A DNA stretch of 23,763 nt from contig DAJV01000005.1 in assembly GCA_002496475.1 (NCBI GenBank), positions 1-23,763 on the forward strand, read 5' to 3'. Source of the DNA: Vulcanisaeta sp. UBA163 (GTDB taxonomy: Archaea > Thermoproteota > Thermoprotei > Thermoproteales > Thermocladiaceae). The position numbers were made by a program, and so were the translations under genes. A model generated the notes under the pieces. That model made no database searches and had not been told where the DNA came from. It worked only from the letters and a program-made list of their open reading frames with translations. How positions within the stretch are numbered: position 1 is the stretch's first letter; each line of letters starts with the position of its first letter. Shown in pieces: positions 6,600 through 13,749 of this stretch.

Positions 6600-8336
6600 C
6601 TAGATCCTAATTGGCTTTTTAATCAGTGTTCTCGTTTTTGGCGTTAGTATTGATACGGTGATGCTGCTAAGCCCATTTAACTTTATGTACTCTGACGAAT
6701 TAACGGGGATCTTAATGCCCTGCTCCATGTATGTTTCAGGCATTTCAATGCCTATTATTAAGTTGGCGTCCTTAAACCACCTATTACTGATCATTAGTTC
6801 TGTGTGGTTATCCTTCTGTTGTATCTTCATTGTCAGTGAATCAAGGGAATCATCTACCCTCTTTATTGCGTAGTAGGCCCATTTACCAACATGTTCAATG
6901 TTAACAAACTCGGCCCAGTAGTAATCACTATCCAGGGCCATTGCTAGGGACATCATTAAATCCTCATCCTCGCCGAAGACCTCCTCATAAATCCTCCACT
7001 TATTTATGGCTATCTGAACCATGGCCCAAAGTCTCGATTGAACATCAGCTCTTTCAGTAACCCACTTCGTGGGTGAGCCCAACCATGAGGTTGTTGGTAT
7101 TTCCTTAACCTCCTCATTGGCTTCCCTAATTAATGTTGATGGTTTTATGGGCATTATATAACCATCTGCCTTGGAGCGTGATAGATACATGAGTATTTTC
7201 TCAAGGAGTAGGGCTGCGTATGGGTTTGGTGATGGTAATATCATCCAGTTTTCACCATCTAGCGCCATGGTTATGGCGCCTTTTTCAGCGTAGTTGGCCC
7301 TCATCATTAGTTCAATTATTAATCTCCGTGCATTGGCATCAGCCTCCTGCGCATTACTCGCCTTATTTAGTTGAAAACTCAATAAATCACTAAGTGCGGT
7401 GTCTCGGAAAAGTATTGCTAGGCAATCATGCCTATAAATCCTATAGAGCGAGCCCCTGTCCTTAATGCTCTCACCGAGGTGATAAACACCATCAAGTACC
7501 ACATACTCAATGCCCTCATTACACAGTATACCCCTTAACTTCTCAGAAAAGTATAACTCGGGTAGCCACATGCCAATGGCTTTGACACCCAGCACCTTTC
7601 TGGTGATCTCCTTTCCCATGCTCAATTCCCACTGGAGCAATTCATCTATGCCGAATTTCTCAACCAGGTAGCCTGCTATTGGATGCGCAAGAAAGCTTGT
7701 TAGTACCTCTATAATGCCGTCACTGGCTAATTTAGAGTAGGTATTAAGGGTTTCCTTGATTAGGACCGACCGTGTGTCCCAGGGACCAATATACTCAAGG
7801 GAGTCCTTACTCTCGATGAAGACACCGTTGTTTATTAAATCATTCCATTGCCACAATAGGCTTGGGCTTAGATTATACGTTATGGAAACCCCGTACCTAT
7901 TCACTAACCTAGCGTGTAATAGGTAGGGGCCTACATCATAAAGTGGATAGAACTCTGGTGACCAGGTATGCTGGAATGCCCAGGGTCCGTGATATACGCC
8001 GTTTGGGTACTTATGGATTGGTTGATGGTTATGAAAGACCATGACGAACCTCACAGGAGTCTCCGGTCTCTCTGTTACGAGAATGGGTATCTTGCTTTCA
8101 ACTCCGCAACACTTGGCGCTTATTTCGTGAACCCCACCTTCGCTTAATCTTGTGTAATCCACTATCTCTGATTCAGGGGGTATTACCTGCATTACCCGCC
8201 TAGTTACTTCCCGTGAGTCCTTGTTTATCGTTAGTTCTATGTCCTCTCCACTCGTTAGTCCCCTCGTTACTATGTTTATGGCTATATCCTCATTAGGTTC
8301 ATAAAGCACCTTATTTGTTGTTAACTCTATTGACAC
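6600..8336 (-). CDS. Glycoside hydrolase family 57 (alpha-amylase/amylopullulanase-like)
   Basis: 578-residue alpha-glucan-active enzyme. All diagnostic GH57 regions are present: FHNHQP (101-106), SITYNLSPSLLWQ (151-163), GMWLPELYF with candidate nucleophile E260, MALDGENW with candidate acid/base D360, and a downstream W/Y-rich region around 470-490. Residues 1-90, before the HQP strand, look like a beta-sandwich, and about 495-578 like a C-terminal beta-domain. No signal peptide is visible, so it probably acts on intracellular glycogen or oligosaccharides. Start GTG 8336 sits 29 nt after a TATA box. It diverges from a winged-helix gene and a glycogen-synthase-like glycosyltransferase fragment, which supports a role in glucan turnover. 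Exact specificity (amylase, glucanotransferase, pullulanase) is undecided. Confidence 0.92.
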   Translation of the reverse strand: MSIELTTNKVLYEPNEDIAINIVTRGLTSGEDIELTINKDSREVTRRVMQVIPPESEIVDYTRLSEGGVHEISAKCCGVESKIPILVTERPETPVRFVMVFHNHQPIHKYPNGVYHGPWAFQHTWSPEFYPLYDVGPYLLHARLVNRYGVSITYNLSPSLLWQWNDLINNGVFIESKDSLEYIGPWDTRSVLIKETLNTYSKLASDGIIEVLTSFLAHPIAGYLVEKFGIDELLQWELSMGKEITRKVLGVKAIGMWLPELYFSEKLRGILCNEGIEYVVLDGVYHLGESIKDRGSLYRIYRHDCLAILFRDTALSDLLSFQLNKASNAQEADANARRLIIELMMRANYAEKGAITMALDGENWMILPSPNPYAALLLEKILMYLSRSKADGYIMPIKPSTLIREANEEVKEIPTTSWLGSPTKWVTERADVQSRLWAMVQIAINKWRIYEEVFGEDEDLMMSLAMALDSDYYWAEFVNIEHVGKWAYYAIKRVDDSLDSLTMKIQQKDNHTELMISNRWFKDANLIIGIEMPETYMEQGIKIPVNSSEYIKLNGLSSITVSILTPKTRTLIKKPIRI

Positions 8337-8357
8337 TAATCCTCACTGTTAATTAAT

Positions 8358-8370
8358 GATTATATAAATG
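8358..8370 (-). promoter_or_regulatory. TATA box of the GH57 gene
   Basis: Minus-strand CATTTATATAATC, centred about 29 nt upstream of the GH57 GTG start at 8336; one of the clearest BoxA elements in the window. Confidence 0.6.
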
Positions 8371-8410
8371 CTTTTGGTTTTTCAATTCCTAATGAATGTT
8401 CCAAGAGCAG

Positions 8411-8423
8411 AGAAATTTATTAA
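8411..8423 (+). promoter_or_regulatory. TATA box of the winged-helix/glycosyltransferase operon
   Basis: Plus-strand AAATTTATTAA, centred about 30 nt upstream of GTG 8449; together with 8358-8370 it forms a divergent promoter region. Confidence 0.5.
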
Positions 8424-8448
8424 TGAGGAAATTGATTAGTGATACTTT

Positions 8449-8688
8449 GTGGAGGTTGGTTACGAATCGAAAATACGGAACATAATGCAGGCTCTTCACT
8501 CATTAGCCGCCATTGACAGGGAAAGGGCTGTTAAGCTTGATGATCTAGCCAGAATAGTCGGCCTAAGGGTGGACGAAGTTCGGAGTATAGTTGATAGGCT
8601 CAAGGTTCTCGGTTATGTAAACACGATCAACGACTCAGTACACCTAACCTCAACTGCAATAATTAAATTAAGCAGTATATACTGCTAA
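8449..8688 (+). CDS. Small winged-helix DNA-binding protein
   Basis: 79-residue protein that is essentially one winged helix-turn-helix: helix 1 (IRNIMQALHSLAAI), the HTH (VKLDDLARIVGLRVDEVRSIVDRLKVLGYV, residues about 28-57) and a beta-wing (INDSVHLTSTA). It resembles MarR/IclR-type N-terminal domains without an effector domain. It starts with GTG, about 30 nt after a TATA box, and its stop is followed 4 nt later by the glycosyltransferase GTG, so the two are co-transcribed. A role as local regulator of the divergent GH57/glycosyltransferase promoters is an inference from position only. Confidence 0.75.
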   Translation: MEVGYESKIRNIMQALHSLAAIDRERAVKLDDLARIVGLRVDEVRSIVDRLKVLGYVNTINDSVHLTSTAIIKLSSIYC

Positions 8689-8692
8689 TCCC

Positions 8693-9307
8693 GTGGTTAA
8701 AGTACTCCATGTCACCACTGAGTATCCGCCGCATAGGACCGTAGGATCATTGGCGTTCCAGGTGAGGGATTTAGTGAGTAAACTATCAAGCGATAATGAG
8801 GTATACTTGGTGCATCCAGCTGATTTTGAGGGTAATTACATGGATGGCAACATACGCATATACACGGTAGCTGACAGGTGGTTTAGTGATGTCGTTGCCT
8901 ACATGCATTTCCTACTTGTTGGGGTTCTGTCCAGGATACCATACGTGATACCCAAGGACATAGAGCTTATTCATGCCCATGACTGGATAGCATCAGTAAC
9001 AGCCAGGGTTATTTCCCAAAGGCTTAAGATACCCTACATAGTCAGTGCATACTCAACTGAACCACTTAGGTCAGGCAATGCCATGAACCTACTAAACCTA
9101 ACAATAAGGGATTGGGAGAAATACGCCTTTTCCTCAGCAAATTACGTGATCGCCCACAATAGACCTACATATGAATCCCTGGGCAGGGATTATGGTATAA
9201 ACGCCGTGGAGGCAAGGTCGATTAATGATATTGAAGCGATATATCAAGGCATCAGTCACCAACGCGTACATCACGGTCAGTCCGTCGTCAGTTCATCACA
9301 CAAATAA
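8693..9307 (+). CDS. Glycosyltransferase, N-terminal GT-B domain only (glycogen synthase-like)
   Basis: 204-residue protein matching the N-terminal (acceptor-side) Rossmann domain of GT4/GT5 enzymes: VKVLHVTTEYPPHRTVGSLA at the N-terminus corresponds to the starch-synthase 'E..P..K.GGL' region, and LIHAHDWIA (92-100) to the 'DVVHAHDW' motif. The C-terminal donor-binding GT-B domain with its E-x7-E motif is absent. The frame ends at 9307, and the following bases are a promoter region rather than frameshifted coding sequence. Complete enzymes are about twice this length, so this is either a truncated remnant or a single-domain protein acting with another subunit. It is co-transcribed with the winged-helix gene (4-nt gap) and divergent from GH57. 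Confidence 0.75.
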   Translation: MVKVLHVTTEYPPHRTVGSLAFQVRDLVSKLSSDNEVYLVHPADFEGNYMDGNIRIYTVADRWFSDVVAYMHFLLVGVLSRIPYVIPKDIELIHAHDWIASVTARVISQRLKIPYIVSAYSTEPLRSGNAMNLLNLTIRDWEKYAFSSANYVIAHNRPTYESLGRDYGINAVEARSINDIEAIYQGISHQRVHHGQSVVSSSHK

Positions 9308-9343
9308 TACTCAACTCCTTAATGGTATATAAATACTTAGGTG

Positions 9344-9351
9344 CTATAAAT
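9344..9351 (+). promoter_or_regulatory. TATA box of the Sir2 gene
   Basis: CTATAAAT, about 43 nt before ATG 9391, giving a predicted leader of roughly 15-20 nt. GTGAT (9381-9385), five bases before the ATG, could serve as a Shine-Dalgarno element. A second TATA-like sequence lies at about 9325-9333. Confidence 0.4.
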
Positions 9352-9390
9352 GCTTATTAAGTTATGACTAGAGGATATAAGTGATTAACT

Positions 9391-10167
9391 ATGGGTGAGG
9401 CACAGTGCAATGGAAAAAACATAGAGAAGGCAGCGGATATCCTAGTAAATGCTCATCATGCAATTGCCTTTACAGGCGCTGGAATCTCCACGGAGTCAGG
9501 CATACCTGACTTCAGGGGTCCTCAGGGATTGTGGAAGCAGTATAACCCGGAGATTGCCACGATAGATTATTTCCTACAGCACCCAAAGGAATTCTGGTTG
9601 TTTTACAGGATGAGAATGAGTATGTTATTCACAGCAAAGCCAAATAGGGCGCATATAGCGCTGGCAGAACTTGAGAAGATGGGGGTGATAAAGGCCGTAA
9701 TTACGCAAAACATTGATGGCCTTCACCAGGTAGCTGGTTCCAATAATGTAATTGAGCTTCATGGCACCATGAGGAGGGCCGTATGCCTTGCATGTGGCCA
9801 TGCATACCCAATGGATACAGTAATTAAGAAAATAGACAGTGGACAAATACCACCACTCTGTGATGCATGTGGTGGTATTCTTAAGCCCGACACTATATTG
9901 TTCGGTGAACCTGTGAAGGACTTCGAAAAAGCCAGGGAATTAGCCCTCATGAGCGATGCTGTTCTTGTGGTTGGTTCCTCACTATCCGTTTATCCAGCTG
10001 CATACATACCGTTGTTTGTTAAGGAAATGGGTGGTAAGGTGATCATAGTTAATATGGAACCCACGGAGCTTGATTATATAGCTGATGTGATTATTCAATG
10101 CAAGGCTGGGGATGCAATGACACTACTACTTAGTGCTGTTAAGGAGAAACTCAATATGAAACAATAG
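9391..10167 (+). CDS. cobB: Sir2 family NAD-dependent protein deacylase
   Basis: 258-residue sirtuin, full length for the class. The NAD-binding motif FTGAGISTESGIPDFRG spans 27-43, TQNIDGLH 105-112, catalytic H124 lies in ELHGTM, and zinc cysteines C132/C135 and C157/C160 form two CxxC pairs. GSSLSVYPA (195-203) and IIVNMEP (218-224) complete the NAD pocket. In archaea these enzymes deacetylate chromatin and metabolic proteins such as Alba and acetyl-CoA synthetase, using NAD+ and releasing nicotinamide and O-acetyl-ADP-ribose. Alba is not in this window. The residues resembling class III desuccinylase markers (Ala-rich loop then Y72/R75 in FYRMRM) may hint at broader acyl specificity, but that is inference. 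Probably monocistronic; convergent with the M16 peptidase gene. Confidence 0.95.
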   Translation: MGEAQCNGKNIEKAADILVNAHHAIAFTGAGISTESGIPDFRGPQGLWKQYNPEIATIDYFLQHPKEFWLFYRMRMSMLFTAKPNRAHIALAELEKMGVIKAVITQNIDGLHQVAGSNNVIELHGTMRRAVCLACGHAYPMDTVIKKIDSGQIPPLCDACGGILKPDTILFGEPVKDFEKARELALMSDAVLVVGSSLSVYPAAYIPLFVKEMGGKVIIVNMEPTELDYIADVIIQCKAGDAMTLLLSAVKEKLNMKQ

Positions 10168-10197
10168 TATTCTTGTAATATTTAATTATTGAAACAA

Positions 10198-10220
10198 GTA
10201 TACGTAAACTTTACGTATAC
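10198..10220. repeat. Perfect 23-bp palindrome between convergent genes
   Basis: Two 11-bp arms, GTATACGTAAA and TTTACGTATAC, separated by a single C. It sits in the 77-bp gap between the 3' ends of the Sir2 gene (10167) and the M16 peptidase gene (10245). As RNA it would fold into the same hairpin from either strand; as DNA it is a classical dimer-binding operator shape. No long T-run follows, so a terminator role is possible but not shown. Confidence 0.85.
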
Positions 10221-10244
10221 GGAAATAATCATAATACTGATATA

Positions 10245-11423
10245 TTACTCTGGAATTATTAAAGACCATACACCATTACTCAATAAATCATTTAGTGGCA
10301 TCCTGAAGTTAGCCTCCAGTGTTTTATTAAATTCCTCGATGTCATATTTACCTAGCTTTAGTTCCATGTAAGTCATCGACTCCGCTATTTGAAGAGGCCT
10401 TCTCATGTAATCACTCATTAAGTACCTGAAATACCTTAGTCTCTTTCTCAGATAGTCTTCATCATTAAAGATCTCATTAATACCCAGGAGAGCATTAGTT
10501 AATTCCTCCTTAACAATGTCAATGCTTTTATCATTAACCGCAGATATAACTATTTGATAATAATATGTGCCTGGCAGGAAATCCCTGTCCATGTCTATTG
10601 CATACGTTAAACCACTTTTTCTGAACCTCGACAATAAGTATGAACTAAGCCCACTTACTAAATGGAAGTCTAGTAATGATGACCTAACCATCATCATATA
10701 CGGATCCTGGTTATCCACATCCCTGTACCAGGAGTAGGATAGATAGGCAGAATCCACGGGCCTTTTAATGACTATTGGTTCTCCCTTACCCATTGTCGGC
10801 ATCTTCCTGCGTCTTGACTTATCCTTCCATCCACTGAATATTTCAATTATCTGATTAGTTGGTATGCCTACGGGACCCCAAATACTAATCACCATGTTAT
10901 CAGGCGCATAATATGACCCCAGGAAATCCACAAGGTCCTTAACCGTTATAGAGGAGACACTCTCATTAGTACCAATGACAGGATCGCCATAGTCACTATC
11001 GCCAAATAATGATTTAGGGCCTAGGTCGTAGATCACGGTACCAGGATCATCATTCCTCATCTTAATCTCAGACAATATTACCTGTCTCTCCCTCTCAAGG
11101 TCTTCACTGTCTATTTTTCTATTGCTAAACAATCTATAGATCAGTTTCAACAATTTCTCTAGCTCGCTTGGTATTACCTCGAATAAATACATTGTTAATG
11201 TGCGCTCGGTATAGGCATCAGATACGCCACCCAGTCCCTCTATTTCTAGGTCGATATTGGGATGAGCCCTATAAACAACGTGCTCAGCAAAATGACTTAT
11301 GCCCCTCGTGTTTTTATCTTCATATATCGAACCAATACCAACGCCAACTGCTACGCCCACGGTGGGTGCCTCGGCCCTGTTTATGATTAGTCTAAGTCCG
11401 TTGTCGAGAACATGGTACTCCAT
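10245..11423 (-). CDS. M16 family zinc peptidase (processing-peptidase/PqqL-like)
   Basis: 392-residue M16B-size protein. The inverted zinc motif HxxEH is HFAEH (H44, E47, H48 counted from the chosen start). The distal Glu ligand is expected in ERERQVILSEI (about E112-E119). A C-terminal lobe with the Tyr/Arg-rich substrate region (SSYLLSRFRKSGLTYAI) is also present. Members cleave peptides inside a clam-shell chamber, usually as dimers or heterodimers with an inactive partner; only one copy is seen here. ATG 11423 is preferred because M16 homology starts at MEYHVLDNGLRL and a TTTTAA element lies about 30 nt upstream. A start 57 nt upstream would overlap the tRNA-binding gene by 7 bp. Same strand as, and 50 bp downstream of, that gene. 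Confidence 0.88.
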   Translation of the reverse strand: MEYHVLDNGLRLIINRAEAPTVGVAVGVGIGSIYEDKNTRGISHFAEHVVYRAHPNIDLEIEGLGGVSDAYTERTLTMYLFEVIPSELEKLLKLIYRLFSNRKIDSEDLERERQVILSEIKMRNDDPGTVIYDLGPKSLFGDSDYGDPVIGTNESVSSITVKDLVDFLGSYYAPDNMVISIWGPVGIPTNQIIEIFSGWKDKSRRRKMPTMGKGEPIVIKRPVDSAYLSYSWYRDVDNQDPYMMMVRSSLLDFHLVSGLSSYLLSRFRKSGLTYAIDMDRDFLPGTYYYQIVISAVNDKSIDIVKEELTNALLGINEIFNDEDYLRKRLRYFRYLMSDYMRRPLQIAESMTYMELKLGKYDIEEFNKTLEANFRMPLNDLLSNGVWSLIIPE

Positions 11424-11473
11424 TATTACCCAGGGTTTCGATTTTAACAAGAACTTAAAAGGCAAATGCCCCC

Positions 11474-11812
11474 TTAGCAAACCCTCTTGCCTATTTGCTC
11501 GTCCTGTGGTTTATCAATTGTTATTATCGTGGGGTTCTTCTCATCACATGATGCAAGTATCATCCCCTGGCTCTCGTAACCAAAGATCTTCCTGTTCTCT
11601 AGGTTTACCACAACCACAACGTACTTATTAATCAATTCCTCAGGTTTGTAGAACTCGGCAAGCCCAGTGATTATTTGTCTCCTTTCATCGCCTACGTCAA
11701 CAACGAGTCTCAGGAGCTTCTTTGATCCCTGAACCCTCTCCGCATGTATCACCTTACCAACCTTAAGCACAACCCTTTCAAAATCAGCCCTTGTTATTGT
11801 CTCTGCAGACAC
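11474..11812 (-). CDS. tRNA-binding EMAPII/OB-fold protein (MetRS beta-subunit type)
   Basis: 112-residue stand-alone tRNA-binding domain like the C-terminus of methionyl-tRNA synthetase, Trbp111 and Arc1p. It shows the family pattern throughout: FERVVLKVGKVIHAERVQG, KKLLRLVVDVGDERRQIITGLA, YKPEELINKYVVVVVNLENRKI and YESQGMILA. Such proteins bind the outer corner of tRNA and, in archaea with split MetRS, act as its beta subunit; a catalytic metG is not in this window. GTG 11812 lies 28 nt after a TATA box (leaderless), divergent from the PUA gene. Its function pairs naturally with ProRS nearby, but no direct linkage is shown. Confidence 0.92.
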   Translation of the reverse strand: MSAETITRADFERVVLKVGKVIHAERVQGSKKLLRLVVDVGDERRQIITGLAEFYKPEELINKYVVVVVNLENRKIFGYESQGMILASCDEKNPTIITIDKPQDEQIGKRVC

Positions 11813-11833
11813 AGTACTTACCTCAAGTACCCA

Positions 11834-11869
11834 CTATTAAATATTGAGGCATATGCTAAATACTTATTA
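11834..11869. promoter_or_regulatory. Divergent promoters of the tRNA-binding and PUA genes
   Basis: Minus-strand ATATTTAATAG (about 11835-11845) is 28 nt before GTG 11812. Plus-strand GCTAAATACTTATTA (about 11855-11869) is about 30 nt before GTG 11893. The 80-bp gap holds nothing else I can identify. Confidence 0.5.
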
Positions 11870-11892
11870 GTGGGTCTCTGAATTAATTAATT

Positions 11893-12411
11893 GTGGTTAA
11901 GAGATACTTCCTCAGCAATAAGGACATTAAGGAGTTGAGCAATGCGGTGGGTGAGTTGGGGGCATTATTTAAGAATGTAAAGAAGGTAGAGGTTTATGAA
12001 TTAAACGAGGCAGTGACTGTGTATATAATAAATGATAAACCACTCGTGGCTAAACTAATAATAAAAATGGATACAGGCACAAGAGAATACATAATACCAC
12101 TACTAACATACTTTTACCTCAACCCAACCTACATGCCTAACTACCCGGTGGTTACCGTCGACGACGGCGCAGTGCCCCACATAGTCAATGGAGCCGACGT
12201 AATGAGACCAGGCGTTAAGGAGATCAACGGCAACTTCAATACTGGTGATGTATTACTAATCAAGGACCTAAAGGGTAGATACATAGCCGTTGGAGTATCA
12301 TTAATGCCAGTAGATGAAATGAGGAGTACTACCAAGGGCAAGGTCATTAAGGTAATACATCATTTAAATGATAAGCTATGGAATCTCGCAAAGGAATTAA
12401 CCGAATCATAG
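11893..12411 (+). CDS. PUA-domain RNA-binding protein (MCT-1/Tma20-like)
   Basis: 172-residue protein with an N-terminal alpha/beta domain (about 1-85) and a C-terminal PUA domain (about 88-165). The PUA signature is clear: PVVTVDDGAVPHIVNGADVMRPGV, then a GDVLLIKDLKGRYIAVGVSLM strand pair. The two-domain arrangement and length match archaeal homologues of eukaryotic MCTS1/Tma20, which act in ribosome recycling and re-initiation, and of the pre-PUA/PUA family. Binding to structured RNA is well supported by the fold; the precise target is not. Starts with GTG, about 30 nt from a TATA box. Confidence 0.88.
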   Translation: MVKRYFLSNKDIKELSNAVGELGALFKNVKKVEVYELNEAVTVYIINDKPLVAKLIIKMDTGTREYIIPLLTYFYLNPTYMPNYPVVTVDDGAVPHIVNGADVMRPGVKEINGNFNTGDVLLIKDLKGRYIAVGVSLMPVDEMRSTTKGKVIKVIHHLNDKLWNLAKELTES

Positions 12412-12436
12412 AATTGAATTACCTATGGGTATTAAT

Positions 12437-12661
12437 TTAGCCGAGAAGGTTCTGATCCCTGAAACACCCTTCCACCCTGAGGCACGAGACTTTAATAACC
12501 TCTATCGCCACGACCTTCCTGGGCCTAACCAAGTCATTAATAGCGGAGAGTGCGACATTTGAACCCGCGAATGGATCCATAATGACGCCACTCCGATACT
12601 TCTCACCAACTTCCTGTAGGAGGCCCCTAATCACGGTTAAGCCATCACTACTCGCGTAATA
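12437..12661 (-). pseudogene. Methyltransferase relic (SAM-binding motif I fragment)
   Basis: The minus frame is open between stops at 12662-12664 and 12437-12439. It carries a recognisable SAM-binding motif, VIMDPFAGSNVALSAI, followed by KVVAIEV, as in DNA adenine/cytosine-N4 methylases and some tRNA methylases (canonical DPFAGSGTT...GIE). Preceding residues (SSDGLTVIRGLLQEVG) fit the helix that normally comes before motif I. The glycine after DPFAGS is replaced by Asn, and the frame ends 20-30 residues after the acidic strand. No catalytic (D/N)PPY motif or target-recognition part is found nearby. Only about 75 codons remain, so this is a fragment of a decayed gene, possibly a lost restriction-modification component. 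Confidence 0.5.
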
Positions 12662-12875
12662 CTACGAGGTACCCCTTCTATCCACAGTCCCCCTGGGCCG
12701 CATACCGCTCATCAATAAGGTACACCAGGCTTCTCATCCTAGTCTTTTCATTTTCACATAAAATCCTCAAGTTTAATAGCTACATGAGTACTTAAAGTCC
12801 GCCTCCTTAAGGCGGAGCCGGGATAAAAATCAACGAAATAGGTAACCCCATAACCTAAGTAACATAAGCCATGAA
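12662..12875. other. Gene-free stretch upstream of the methyltransferase relic
   Basis: Together with 12412-12661 this makes a 464-bp interval without an intact gene. Short minus-strand readings (for example RMRSLVYLIDERYAAQGD, about 12695-12750) may be further decayed coding sequence. The only structured element I see is the hairpin at 12798-12816. Confidence 0.4.
12798..12816. repeat. GC-rich hairpin
   Basis: Seven-bp stem TCCGCCT / AGGCGGA around the 5-nt loop CCTTA. It lies 60 bp beyond the stop of the minus-strand kinase gene, where a terminator or 3'-end structure could sit. There is no adjacent T-run on the minus strand. Confidence 0.45.
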
Positions 12876-13607
12876 CTACCCAAGGTTAAGTAATCTGAGT
12901 ATTTGGGTAAAGTCGGTATCGTTCCTCGTAGTTTTATACCTCCTAATCATACTGCGTAGTTCATCAAAGTTTATGTCCACGCCTATGACCAACCTGACGT
13001 GATTCTGAACAAACCCTTTACCCATTATTAGGGCATTTACTAATTGAGCTACATTACTAACTCTGTTGTTTAGGCTGGCGCTTTCGAAGTCTATTATGAA
13101 CGCCCTACCGCTGCCAATGATTATGTGATCCTGAGGTCTACTTAATTCATTATGCGCCAGGCCTATGGAGTCCAGTTTACGGCACTGCCAAAGCAAGTCC
13201 CTGAGTATCATCCTTAATTCGCCTGGGCCTTCCGTAATCACGTACTTCTGTATGGGCAAGCCATTTATTAATTCCATAACCAACACATTACTCGTGTAAT
13301 CAATTAATCTAGGACCAACACCCACAGAATTTGCAAGCCTTAGATAATTACCCTCATTTAGTAGGTTTGGTCTTGGTGAATCAAAGCGCCTGATCTTACA
13401 GGCATAGTAATTATTATCAATGCCACATTTAAATACGAAACTGTTTTGGCCCTTACCCAATAACCTAACGCCCATGAATTCGGTAATTCCATCATTAAGG
13501 ATCTCCGCGATACCAAGCCTTAGTAATTCACTCAGTACTAGGTTTAGGTAATTCCTTGGGCAATTAATGCGTTCGCAGATCCTAACGAAAACGTTGTAAT
13601 TGTTCAT
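12876..13607 (-). CDS. COG2112-type archaeal protein kinase-like protein
   Basis: 243-residue protein with a short N-terminal helical/winged-helix-like part and a kinase fold. Visible elements: glycine-rich loop LLGKGQNSFVFKC (49-61), ATP-anchoring lysine K71 (YYACKIRR), helix-C Glu E85 (LLNEGNYLR), catalytic-loop equivalent HNELSRPQDHIII (152-164) and the metal-binding IIDFESAS (171-178, DFE replacing DFG). The HxEL...H and DFESAS pattern is characteristic of the archaeal COG2112 'predicted Ser/Thr kinase' group rather than of Rio or canonical kinases. The HRD aspartate position is Glu (E154), so phosphotransfer is plausible but unproven. ATG 13607 is leaderless, with a TATA box about 27 nt upstream. 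Monocistronic. Confidence 0.8.
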   Translation of the reverse strand: MNNYNVFVRICERINCPRNYLNLVLSELLRLGIAEILNDGITEFMGVRLLGKGQNSFVFKCGIDNNYYACKIRRFDSPRPNLLNEGNYLRLANSVGVGPRLIDYTSNVLVMELINGLPIQKYVITEGPGELRMILRDLLWQCRKLDSIGLAHNELSRPQDHIIIGSGRAFIIDFESASLNNRVSNVAQLVNALIMGKGFVQNHVRLVIGVDINFDELRSMIRRYKTTRNDTDFTQILRLLNLG

Positions 13608-13627
13608 CGAAATAATTTATTAATGCA

Positions 13628-13639
13628 TTAAATATAAGC
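13628..13639 (-). promoter_or_regulatory. TATA box of the kinase gene
   Basis: Minus-strand GCTTATATTTAA, centred about 27 nt upstream of ATG 13607. It overlaps the palindrome TTAATGCATTAA (13620-13631), whose plus-strand reading (TTTATTAATG) could also be the box for the candidate sRNA at 13649. Confidence 0.55.
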
Positions 13640-13648
13640 AAACCCGGG

Positions 13649-13707
13649 CTGATGAGGAAGACAGGCCTCTGAGGCTAAGTAATGATGAGGAACTCGGGTA
13701 TTCCTGA
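13649..13707 (+). ncRNA. Candidate C/D box guide sRNA
   Basis: Four boxes occur in the right order and spacing in a 142-bp intergenic region. C box CTGATGA (13649-13655, first base non-consensus); 13-nt guide GGAAGACAGGCCT; D' box CTGA (13669-13672); 9-nt spacer; perfect C' box ATGATGA (13682-13688); 15-nt guide GGAACTCGGGTATTC; D box CTGA (13704-13707). The size of about 60 nt is typical of archaeal C/D sRNAs that direct 2'-O-methylation with fibrillarin, Nop5 and L7Ae. A T-run follows at 13711-13715, and a TATA-like sequence lies about 26 nt upstream. Weak points: no clear terminal stem, and an internal inverted repeat (GCCTC/GAGGC, 13666-13676) overlaps the D' box. Targets not identified. 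Confidence 0.5.
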
Positions 13708-13716
13708 CGATTTTTC

Positions 13717-13725
13717 CTTAATAAG
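13717..13725 (+). promoter_or_regulatory. TATA box of the 13750 gene
   Basis: CTTAATAAG, centred about 29 nt upstream of ATG 13750, directly after the T-run that follows the candidate sRNA. Confidence 0.5.
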
Positions 13726-13749
13726 TAGGTAAACAGTACTTAGTGATTA

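Noticed and set aside
9625..9950. Minus-strand frames opposite the Sir2 gene
   Set aside because: Fully explained as antisense shadows of a gene with all sirtuin motifs.
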